Assembly (NCBI RefSeq): GCF_005239225.2 | Contig: NC_133294.1 | Coordinates: 22,994,527-23,058,526, forward strand | Source: Populus alba | Lineage: Eukaryota; Streptophyta; Magnoliopsida; Malpighiales; Salicaceae | Reading direction: 5' to 3' | Length of the DNA: 64,000 bases | Part shown: positions 13,256 to 22,654 of the stretch, piece after piece | How the letters are laid out: every line of letters starts with the position of its first letter | Numbering within the stretch: the stretch's first letter is position 1 | Program-made: the position numbers and the translations under genes | Notes under the pieces: generated by a model | Seen by the model: the letters and a program-made list of their open reading frames with translations, nothing else | What the model was told of the DNA's origin: nothing | Databases searched by the model: none

Positions 13256-14581
13256 GCAGGTTACCGAGAATATTTCTTGCTAAATCTTACACATAATATT
13301 TTATTCTTGCTCTAGTGCTCTAGGAAAAGTTGTGTAATGGCAGATTTTTACTATATAGTATCTCCCAGCCATATTAACAGTAGTATTGGTGATTAACTAC
13401 AGATTAATTTCTAATATTAAAGAAAAAGATGATGATATTATGAATATTTTTTTCTTAATTAATTATATCATAAAATTTATTATATGTATATGTTGGATGA
13501 TGACAAGTTTTAACTATATAGTATCTCCCAACCACACACATAATAGTATTGGGAAATACTAATTTGATTTGCTAGCAATTTTATTATTGTTCAAAGCTTT
13601 TGGCTATATTATTTAGTTTGGAATTAAGTTGGCAGAAATTGTAATTATTATGAATGAGTGTTTTTACATGGTATGCTCCGAAATATTTAGTTTATGTTTT
13701 TTTTTTCCTTTAATGATAGCATGTAACGTAAATCATAGCTTGATGCAAACTCTCTCATTTATACTAAAAAAAACATTTAGTACATAAAATTTATAATTTC
13801 TAATTCAATATAATGGTTTTGAATTTTTTTTAATTTGTATATCTCTACTATTAAAATAATGTTTAGTTTTTCAATTTCTTTTGATAACTCTAATCTTATT
13901 TAGATTATTATTTTTATTTATTTGTTTTATGAACTTTTAATCTCAGAACCAAATGAGAATAATGAGAATATTGGTTGACTATTAGAAAGCATATGGTAAT
14001 GCGGTGTATAATATTTTTGAAAATATTTTTTAATTAAAAATATATTAAAATAATTTTTTTAATATTAGTACATTAAAAATATCTAAAATCATCAATTTAA
14101 TATTTTTTAAACAAAAAATAAATTAATACTCACTTTAAAAAAATCAATTTAACTACAAAAATAAACACAACCTGTTTAATTGATGAATAATAAGTGCTCA
14201 ATATTAAAATTCATTTTAATTCTCTAGTTAAAACCATAAAATTCAAAATTTTACATGTGAAAAACATTGTATTTATTTAGGTGGTATTTGACGTTGCATT
14301 TAATTACATTTTAAAATATTTTGATTTTTTTTTAGTTTTTAATTAATTATTTTTTATGTTTTAATTTGAATTATTTTGATATGAAGATATTAAAAATAAA
14401 TTTAAAAATATAAATTTTTTTTTTAAAATATTTCCAAACAAAAATATACCTTAAAAACAACGTTTACAACACTGTAGTTAATCATTCAACACAAAAATAT
14501 CAAATTCGTAAATAAGTAAATAAATACTACTAAATATATTCCAAAAAAAATAAAATAATAAACGGTGCGATTAAACCTCCC
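13256..14581. other. AT-rich intergenic region with a diverged direct repeat
   Basis: No gene is supported. A phrase containing ACTATATAGTATCTCCCA occurs at about 13,351-13,368 and again near 13,513, each followed by a similar AGTATTGG segment, so the 3' flank of the preceding gene contains a short duplication. The remainder is very AT-rich with long A and T runs. Confidence 0.55.
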
Positions 14582-14584
14582 TCA

Positions 14585-15305
14585 GAGCATCTTCAATGCA
14601 AAAAGCCAAATTGAGAAGCCAAATTGATAAAATGGCTTTTTGAATAGTATAAATATAGCTTTTTTGATTATATGCATTCCAATGATAAAAAGCTATTTAG
14701 AAAAGCCATTTATATTTTAATATATTTCATGTTAAATTTATTTTTATATAATTATGCAACTAATTTAGATATTTTATATATAATATAATTATGATGTTAT
14801 TAATTATATAATTAATATGAGTAATTTATAAAAATAATATAAAATTTAATGAAATAATATGAAAGTTAAAAGATATAATTTAAAATTAAACTTAAAATTT
14901 ATTTATATGAATATTTTTAATTTTCAGTTTTATATGTTACTGTTAAAATTTTAATTTTTTAGAAGTAAATTTAAATTCAAACTTTGAAAAAACCATTAAT
15001 ATTTTAAATTTTGATTTTCAATTTTTTTTTTAAAAAAATCATGCTTTGAAAAAATTTAAAACAAGAACAAGTTTATTTCCTTGCTTTAAAAAAAAATATA
15101 TATTGTTGACCAATGGCTATAAAAATAGGTTACTTTTGTTTTTTTTGGACAATAACATGAAGAAATAGCTCCTTCTCAACTTAAAAAGTCATTTTAGCTT
15201 TTCCAATTGACTGCTGGGTTGGAATGCTTAATTAGAAAAAACAAAAGCTAAAAAAATACTATTTTAATTTTGCCTCCTCGTTTGCCTCTCCGGTTGGAGA
15301 TGCCC
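14585..15305. mobile_element. MITE, PIF/Harbinger-like, inserted just upstream of SUFE1
   Basis: The left end reads GAGCATCTTCAATGC. The right end, reverse-complemented, reads GGGCATCTCCAACCGG, so the element has terminal inverted repeats of about 15 bp. It is flanked by the 3-bp direct repeat TCA (14,582-14,584 and 15,306-15,308), the TNA form expected for PIF/Harbinger elements. It is 721 bp long, AT-rich and non-coding. Subterminal AGCTTTT/AAAAGCT phrases repeat in both orientations. Superfamily is inferred from ends and target duplication only. Confidence 0.82.
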
Positions 15306-15308
15306 TCA

Positions 15309-15388
15309 TAATCTATTTATATCCTCTCCTCTTCTATTCTTAACTCTCTCTCTAGAAACGTCTGCATCTCTCCCTTCGTTCTTCAACC
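15309..15388 (+). promoter_or_regulatory. Core promoter and short leader of SUFE1
   Basis: Only about 80 bp separate the MITE target duplication from the SUFE1 start codon. This strip holds a TATTTATATCC TATA-like motif near 15,314-15,324 and a CT-rich leader with CTCTCTCT at about 15,344-15,353. The MITE end therefore lies immediately upstream of the apparent TATA element. Position of the transcription start is inferred. Confidence 0.5.
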
Positions 15389-16504
15389 ATGTCTTCCACT
15401 TCTCTTCGCATATTGACCACAAAAATCCCAAATTCTCTTCACTCCGCCAAAACCTTAGCCTCCTCCTTAAAACCCACGAATCTTTCCTTCTTTATCTTCT
15501 CAAAACCTGTTTCTTTCCAAAAAATTCCAACAAAGACTCAACCTTTACTTGCTTCTTCATCATCAAGTTCTATTTCTTTGCAACCCATTGAAGAACTACC
15601 TCCAAAGCTTCAAGAAATCATCAAGCTCTTTCAGTCAGTTCAAGAACCGAAAGCTAAGTATGAGCAGTTGCTTTTTTATGGCAAGAATTTGAAACCACTT
15701 GATAGTGAGTTTAAAACTAGGGAGAATAAGGTTGAAGGCTGTGTTTCTCAAGTTTGGGTTAGGGCTTATTTGGATTTGGAGAAGAATGTTGTGTTTGAAG
15801 CTGATTCTGATTCGGTTTTAACTAAGGGTCTAGCTGCTTTGCTTGTTCAAGGGCTTTCGGGCCGGCCAGTTAAGGAAGTTTTGAGGGTTTCTCCTGATTT
15901 TGTTGTTCTTCTTGGGTTGCAGCAGAGTTTGACACCGTCTAGGAATAATGGTTTTTTGAATATGTTGAAGTTGATGCAGAAGAAAGCACTTGAATTGTAT
16001 TTGGAGGCTGAAAAGGGAAGCGGGGTTGTTGAAAGTTCGAAGCTTGGTGGTGATAATGGTGATAGTGAGGGAAAGGTTGAAGATTTGGGATCAAATGGTG
16101 ATGTTGGTGTAGAAACTTCTGGTGACAATTTTGTTAAGGGCTTGAGTTTTGATGGGAAAACTGATGGCGGTGAGACTTTGGGATTGGAGGGAAGTGAAAA
16201 GGGGTCGCATTCAGAGGGATTAGGGAGTAGGGGATTAAGGATTAGGGAGAAATTAGAGAAGGAGCTAAGTCCTGTTGAATTGGAGGTGGATGATATTTCA
16301 TATCAGCATGCTGGGCATGCTGGTGTGAGAGGGAGTGATGGAGAGACGCATTTTAATGTGAAAGTTGTGTCAAAGGAGTTTGAAGGGAAGAGCTTGGTGA
16401 AGAGGCATAGGCTGATTTATAATTTGTTGCAAGAGGAGTTGCAGAGTGGATTACATGCATTGTCTATTGTAGCGAAGACGCCGGATGAAGTTGGTGAGAG
16501 GTGA
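15389..16504 (+). CDS. SUFE1: Chloroplast SufE-BolA fusion, cysteine desulfurase activator
   Basis: Intronless, 371 residues. SufE1 stimulates the plastid cysteine desulfurase NFS2 and accepts its sulfur for Fe-S cluster assembly; plant SufE1 is also reported to act in mitochondria. Residues 1-60 are Ser/Thr-rich and poor in acidic residues, as expected for a transit peptide. The SufE domain spans about 65-205 and carries the sulfur-accepting cysteine in EGCVSQVW (Cys118). A low-complexity acidic/Gly-Ser linker follows (about 215-285). The C terminus is a BolA domain, including HAGHAGVRGSDGETHFNVKV and KRHRLIYNLLQEEL, the part that binds monothiol glutaredoxins in this family. Architecture and length match Arabidopsis SUFE1 (At4g26500). 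The gene is convergent with the LEA_2 gene downstream. Confidence 0.95.
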   Translation: MSSTSLRILTTKIPNSLHSAKTLASSLKPTNLSFFIFSKPVSFQKIPTKTQPLLASSSSSSISLQPIEELPPKLQEIIKLFQSVQEPKAKYEQLLFYGKNLKPLDSEFKTRENKVEGCVSQVWVRAYLDLEKNVVFEADSDSVLTKGLAALLVQGLSGRPVKEVLRVSPDFVVLLGLQQSLTPSRNNGFLNMLKLMQKKALELYLEAEKGSGVVESSKLGGDNGDSEGKVEDLGSNGDVGVETSGDNFVKGLSFDGKTDGGETLGLEGSEKGSHSEGLGSRGLRIREKLEKELSPVELEVDDISYQHAGHAGVRGSDGETHFNVKVVSKEFEGKSLVKRHRLIYNLLQEELQSGLHALSIVAKTPDEVGER

Positions 16505-17350
16505 AGAGGGGATGCAAATAGAGGCTCATTTTTCTTCTTTCATTTGATTCTACAGCTGAGTTCTAAATATTGTCTCTAGCTTTCAGTTGTTAAAGACAAT
16601 GTGATTAGTCAGAAAGTTTAAATTGTACTGATAATGATCTTTGAAATGATTGAATCAGTTGCATATTTTTGAAATATTGAATGAATTTTGCTTAAATGAG
16701 TTGGTTTTGATTTGTTTTCAGTACATGCTGCTGCAAATGCCATTGATTGCGAGTTTTGATAGTTAATATTTGGTTTTAGTTATTGTTAATTTCTGAACAG
16801 GGAGATCAGCATAGGAAGACCTTGTGGTCCTTCTTTAATGAGTTCTGACAATAATTTTGTTTGAAGTGCTTTGAATCCACTAAAGATATGTGAATTCCTA
16901 TGGCGAGGTGGTGAGGATTTTCAAATTTGAGAGAATAACCTGTATTAATTTACTTGATCAAAGGTGGTTTAGTACATTTGTTTTATTGAAGTAGGTATCT
17001 GAATATCAAACTTCTCAATATTATACACTCTATGTGCTTTATCCTATCCTCTAGCATAATTTAATCTGGCATCTTGAGAAGTTATTTATTCTAGTTCACT
17101 TCATATATGTTACCTCATCAAAAAGTTAGCCAGCAGAATTACCAAAACTCAAATATAAATTGAAATATTATCTGTGTTTGCTGAGCTTAAGGTTTCAAAA
17201 TAACATCATTAGGGCTTAGACATTTACAACCTCAAGAATTCGGTTGATCCATAGCACAAAGCTTATCAGACAATGTCTTAATAACAAAAATTCTAGCTAG
17301 GCATCAATCTGAACAAACCAGGAATAGAAAAATTAAGAATTTCATCTTCA
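16505..17350. other. Convergent intergenic region between SUFE1 and the LEA_2 gene
   Basis: This contains both 3' flanks and therefore both 3' UTRs, presumably with polyadenylation signals that I did not try to fix. No coding potential, inverted repeat or mobile-element end was recognised. Confidence 0.55.
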
Positions 17351-18121
17351 TCATCTCTTTGTTCTGCAACTTCTGGCAACAATAACACCAGTGGGTGGGC
17401 CGGTCATCTCTATTTCACACCTTCCATGTAACCAGTATGAATAATGGAGCAGACCCATGTTTGCTCTCACTTTAAAAGTTCCTCTTATGTTGTAGTTTAC
17501 CTTGTTACTCTGCACCTGCTTTTGAAGTTCCACAGCAAGATTCTGGGGCAAATAGACCAAGCTTGATATGATATGAACTGATTCCAATCTTGTTTCCCTA
17601 CTTCTTTGTGTGAAAGGCTGAAGAGCTTGGGTTCCTATAAGTCTGTCAGAAAAGTAGAGCTCTATTTCCACATACTCAAATCTTACATCAATTTTCTGAT
17701 TTGGGTTGGAGAAGTTTGCAAGGAAGGTAAGATCCCCATTGAAATACTCTGGTGAATCGAGGTATATGCTATTTAGATTTGCATTGGGTATGTCAAACAC
17801 TGGGTTTCTTGGCTTAATGACTAGGTAGATGATCAAAGTTGCTATTCCAAGGATGATCAGAACAAGGCTGAATATGAGGCATAGGATTGCGCCACACCAT
17901 ATAACTGGATTGGTACGGCGAGGTTGAGGATGTTTGAATATTGGTGGCTTGCTTACTTTCTTGCTGTCTGAATTTGATGTCTCTGCTGAAGAACTTTGTG
18001 GATTTCTGGCTTGCTTTGATATAACAATCTGATTGAGAGAGACTGGAAAGCTTTGCTTTTCTGCAGGTGGAGCTGCTTCTGTGGGCAGCGGCGAGGGTGG
18101 TGGAGGAGGGAGTGAAAGCAT
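17351..18121 (-). CDS. NDR1/HIN1-like (NHL) LEA_2-domain membrane protein
   Basis: Intronless, 256 residues. The N-terminal cytosolic part is proline-rich (PPPPPSPLP near residue 5) and basic just before the membrane. One transmembrane helix lies at about residues 74-101 (VIWCGAILCLIFSLVLIILG onward). A LEA_2/WHy-type beta domain follows, with the family features NPN and a YY-like periodic pattern around ANFSNPNQKIDVRFEYVEIELYF and a basic C terminus. NHL proteins sit at the plasma membrane and some act in pathogen response or osmosensing; the role of this one is not known. Neighbour order with SUFE1 resembles Arabidopsis At4g26490. Its first ~58 codons were copied to 26,411-26,584. Confidence 0.88.
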   Translation of the reverse strand: MLSLPPPPPSPLPTEAAPPAEKQSFPVSLNQIVISKQARNPQSSSAETSNSDSKKVSKPPIFKHPQPRRTNPVIWCGAILCLIFSLVLIILGIATLIIYLVIKPRNPVFDIPNANLNSIYLDSPEYFNGDLTFLANFSNPNQKIDVRFEYVEIELYFSDRLIGTQALQPFTQRSRETRLESVHIISSLVYLPQNLAVELQKQVQSNKVNYNIRGTFKVRANMGLLHYSYWLHGRCEIEMTGPPTGVIVARSCRTKR

Positions 18122-19219
18122 CTCTAGTTTTTTTGAAGGAAAAAACTTCTAAAGCAAGTTTTGTTGGAGAAGATGGAGATTAAAATTGTTGTTTCTTTAA
18201 GTATATTAGGATTTGGAGCAAGTAAAGTTTTGGTAGTGGGCCAACATTTTTTTTTGAGAATGGCGAAAGGATGTGTATGTGGATTTAAAGTTGGAAATCA
18301 CAGCTGTTTTTGTTTGAATTGCCCTTTGCTTTTGAATATGCACTGCTGTATAAGAAATTGTTAAAGAAATGGTCACGCAAAAGGCTCAAGTTTCTAAACT
18401 GTTTCTTCAAGTACTTTTGTATTTTGGACCTTTTAAGTTGGTGACCAATGATTCAAAATCCTACTGATCCAATGGCTATGATTTGGTTATATTAAATTTA
18501 AGATAGTACTGGAATATGATATCAGCTCTGGACTGGGAAGTTAGTCTGCATTAAGAAAACATTTAGTGGAAAGTTACAAGATAAATGCCGTGATCTGACT
18601 AAGATAATGAAACCAATATAAGGAAAACATAGCTTCTTCAAAGGTGGACCAAGCGGGACAGCAGTGGTAAGTGGTATTTTGACAGCGTTGATTGTCATAT
18701 TTATTTTCATGTGAAGATTATTTTGGTGCAGATCTGAAAACTTGTTTCAAATGGCAAGGTTACATTCCAGGGTTTGCATCTAAAAACTGAATTTTGTTCA
18801 TCTTCCTTTTCTTTAGCCTAGGCCACCACAAGCCCATGGCCAATTTGTTGTTTTCTGATACATTTTCCATGGGCTTGTATGACCTAAGTTACAAATTTGG
18901 ACTCGAAACAGGATAGCAGCTTCAGGTGCTCCTCCTGTAATAGTTTTTAGTCAAATCAATGATCATTGATTCATGTCCCTGTAGGAAAGCAGTGTCCCAC
19001 ATAAAGCAGCTTAAAAAAAACTTACATGTTCTTTTCCTTCCCAACCTACCCCTCTTTAGTCCACCATCTCTAAAGATACCCTTCTTTAGCTCACCACCAC
19101 AAAAACCCACCACTCTACTAAAGTTGGACTGCAGTGACAATTCATCTTGGCCTATATGCTGATCATACGCTGAATTTCTCTTAAAAAATCAGACTGTCTT
19201 CACTAAAGAGAGTCCAATA
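18122..19219. repeat. Divergent spacer, copy 1 of a duplicated 1.1-kb segment
   Basis: This spacer between the LEA_2 gene (-) and the DUF2431 relic (+) is nearly identical to 26,585-27,676. Both copies have the same order and only scattered substitutions and small indels. It presumably contains the two divergent promoters. The open frames in it are conserved in both copies only because the DNA is; I see no sign that they are translated. Confidence 0.85.
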
Positions 19220-19633
19220 ATGGCTGATAAACAGGTAGTGAAACAAGTGGATATTTGAAAAGGAGAAGATAAGGAGAAATGGGAGAAACACTATCACCAC
19301 TCTACTAAAGTTGGACTGCAGTGACAATTCATCCTCTGGCCTATATGCTGATCATACACTAAATTTCTCAAAAACTTCCTGAGTTTGGAAGGCACATGAT
19401 AAGATTCCCAGAAATTTTCATGTATGGAAATCCATATACGTCCCACGGACTTCAGAGAATTAATCAACCTTTTAGCAACGGGGACTCATTATCACAGCAT
19501 CGAGAGATTGTACGCAGATATGGTCAGCACCCAGAGGGAACAAGGGGGTTTGTTTAATATTTATAGGGAGACTAGAGCACCTCTTTGTACATGATTGCTT
19601 GAAGATGTGAATGAAAAAAATGTCAGAGTAAAC
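19220..19633 (+). pseudogene. DUF2431/BMT5-like gene relic A, heavily deleted
   Basis: The ATG (19,220) and first 12 codons match the start of relic B, then an in-frame TGA follows at 19,256-19,258. At about 19,292-19,363 the text of 19,106-19,180 is repeated, a local duplication of the promoter side. From about 19,397 it jumps to the extreme 3' end of the last exon, ending as ...HPEGTRGF-like codons near 19,555. All central exons are missing. It sits directly 3' of the duplicated spacer, so this is probably the position of the ancestral gene. Confidence 0.8.
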
Positions 19634-22113
19634 ACGGTAACAATGTCACTGGATTATTCATCTAACGATAAAAAAAAAAAATTATTATAATAAAATGTAA
19701 ATAAAAAAAAAATTGTTCAAGGTCAAGTTGGGTTAACATAGTGAAATTTATAATTTGTACATGAAATATATGAAGATTACATGTTTATTAGTGACCTAGA
19801 TCACGAGGTTGAGATAATTCGATAAAAAAAATAAATTGATAATAAATAAAAGTGAAATTGTAAAAATTAAAAGATAGAATATAAATCAAGATATTTAATG
19901 GTGCAACACAAGTCATTTACCATTTGTCAATTAAAATCAATTTGTAATAGAAATTATCAAACACATACTTTTTTTTTTTTATCATGCATAAAAAAAATGT
20001 ATGTGTAAAGAAATGGACCAAAATTGATCCAAATCTAGAGGTTAAGACAATTTTCTTCCCAAGAATACAAAAAACATTGCCTAAAACTCAGAAAAATACC
20101 TTGAAATGGCAATCATTGCCAAGCACAAATATGAGTATTTTTAGCTTCTAAAACATACTTTTTTTTTTTGTCCCAACAAGTTACAATATTATATAAAAAC
20201 ATGTTTGAATATGAAAAACTAACAAAAAACATCAAAACATCAAAATCAAGTAAGAGGTACCAAATAAAAAAAACATAAACTTAAAACAGACTATATGTTT
20301 ACACAACATGGATTCAAAATTGATTTTCTGAATCCTATTTTATAAATGAGTAGACCTAGCAAACTCATGGTAAAACATCTTTACTTTAACATGCATAGCT
20401 TAAGGTAAAAAAAAAAAAAAAAAAACATTATATATATAAAACTTAAACAACAACTTTATTGTATTAAAAACATAAAAAAAATCTTCAAAATAAACATCAT
20501 TGAAAAGAAAAAACACAGCAACAAAAGGTGAATACAAGATTACTTCGTTAAGCTTTCAAACCTTTTTTCTTTTCTTATAAACATAAATATAAAAATAAAA
20601 ATAAATAAAAAAAAACATCAAAAGCAGGTCATAAATGACCTCCTTTTGGATTTGAAAAATATACCTAAAACAACTACTCTATATTTGTTTTCTTTTGGAA
20701 TTTTTTACCTCTCATAAACTTGTAAAGCTAAGAAATCTTTTGTTTAGGCTCTAGGACTTCTACACTTGTGTTTTTTTTATTGACATTTCTCTTTTTTTAT
20801 CCTCCTCGTCTGTCTTTAAGCTTGAGGGATATTTATAGGGTTTTGTTAAGGTTTTAGGAGGTTTTAAACCTATTTTGACCTCTTGATCTTAAGGTAAGTG
20901 CTATAAACCCTTGATATGGACCTATTGAGAAGGTTTTGTGTATGAACACATGAAAAATATGTCAGTTTTTACATGATAGTTGTATTGTTATGTTTGTCTT
21001 GGTTGCCCACTTTCAAGGCTTCGTCAGAGGAATTCTGATGTCATCATCGCTAGAAACCACCTGAAATTGAAAAAGGGAATACACACATTTCATTTAAATT
21101 TAACTTTACTCAATTTGAAGATTTGTAGCTTCATATTCATGCATTTGAAGTTGCCAACTCGATCAGCCAAAACTGTAAAAAAAAAAAGGTCAATCGACAT
21201 GTCACTCAGTTTCTCTTCTTTAAGTCTCAACGACGTTTCATTTAGGGTATTTAAATTGGGATTGATGAATTTCAATTAAGCTCCAATTCCTTCAAACTCA
21301 ATTATCAGCCTCTAAATTGACCGTTTTTTTTATTTTGATTCTTGGTTCTGAATTTTTGCATTTTAACCTTCAATTGACTAACAACTTTAAATTTCTTCAA
21401 TTTATCCCTCGATTGGGTCACTTTCAACTCCTATATTAACGCGCCTCTTCCAATTTGGTTCTTCGTTTTGAATTTCTTCAATCAAGTCCCTAATTGCCCA
21501 TCAAGCTTTAATATTTATGCAATTAAGCCTCTGACCTGACCAAATTAACTCCTAAAAATTGCAACTCAACCCCAGACTTTAATTTCTTCTAATTAAAGCC
21601 TATATTGATTTTAAAAATCAATTTCTTGCAATTAAGCCCTCAATAAATTCAAATAAACCCTGAAAATTCCAATTGAGTCCTTAAATATATCTAATTTTGA
21701 ATTTTCATCCTCTAATTGGATTTTTTTTGCCAATAAAACTTTTATTAATTAAAAATACATTGTTAAAATTTTCAATCTTATATATTTCATCTTCCTCAAC
21801 CACTAGGAGGCTAAATTATATATATATATATATATATATATTTGATGAAATTATCTCTTTAACTTTTTCAAAAGAAAAGAAAGTTCTGATTTTTATAAAG
21901 GGTCTCGTGGTTCACATTTTTTAAAGAAATGTCTAAAATTAATTTTATCTGCTGGAGCAACCATATAAACTTCCACACAACACTGGACAATTCTAGCCAT
22001 TAATTCACAGCGTACTTAAGTTGGTTCACTGCACAACGAAAACAATACTGCAAGAGAGAGAGAGCACCCGTATATCACAGAGATCGAGGAGTTGAAGCAG
22101 CAAGCACTTAATT
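19634..22113. other. AT-rich, LTR-like region and promoter upstream of NLR1
   Basis: No gene is supported. Up to about 21,000 there are long A/T homopolymers (for example 20,408-20,425). From about 21,008 to 21,800 the sequence matches 47,157-48,010 upstream of NLR3. Within it, short phrases such as CAATTAAGCCC and AAGTCCCTAATTGCCC recur in the style of plant LTR retrotransposons, but I could not fix element ends. A CCATATAAAC motif near 21,960 is a candidate TATA box for NLR1 and is conserved before NLR3 (near 48,186). Confidence 0.5.
21817..21841. repeat. (AT)n microsatellite
   Basis: Uninterrupted alternating A/T tract in the NLR1 upstream region; the equivalent tract upstream of NLR3 is at about 48,024-48,041 with a different length. 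Confidence 0.95.
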
Positions 22114-22167
22114 ATGGCGACGGTGGATCAGATGGTCTCCTTCCTCCAGCTCGAACCAAATCCATAA
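22114..22167 (+). promoter_or_regulatory. Conserved upstream ORF in the NLR1 leader (17 aa)
   Basis: ATG to TAA encodes MATVDQMVSFLQLEPNP. The same short frame stands before NLR2 and NLR3 (see those entries). It precedes a probable leader intron (donor GAG|GTTTGTC near 22,260, acceptor CTCGCAG| at 22,622) that would splice this leader to the NLR exon. An upstream ORF in this position would be expected to lower translation of the receptor; that is inference. It could instead be a remnant first exon of an unrelated gene. Confidence 0.55.
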
Positions 22168-22654
22168 CTTCTCTGCAAATTAACTCTTCTAAATATAAAA
22201 AAGGGATATTGGTGTGTACTGAATTCTAAAACCTATATTCGGATTGAAGATCATATGAGGTTTGTCTTTTTATTACACGTTGTGATTTGTAATAGATGAG
22301 CTTTCTTTCATTTTCAATTTCTACATTAATAAATGAATTTAGAGTTCGTTTGAAATTATTTATGAAAATAGACTTCTGATTTTAGATCATAATTTAAAGG
22401 CTTTTTTTTTTTTTTAAAAAAAAAGGAAATAATTTTGATAAAAATACGTTGAAGTTATATTTGGTAAATAATCTTGAAACAAGTAACTGGTATAACTTTG
22501 TTATATCTATGGTGGAATCACCGAAGATATACAAGGCTGGTACAACCAGTTACAATAATTTTGTAACATGACCAACCTACAATAATTTAATTACTTCCTA
22601 AATTCAAAATTTGTTCTCGCAGCAAAGAAGATCAAATAGAAAGGAGTAGAAAAA

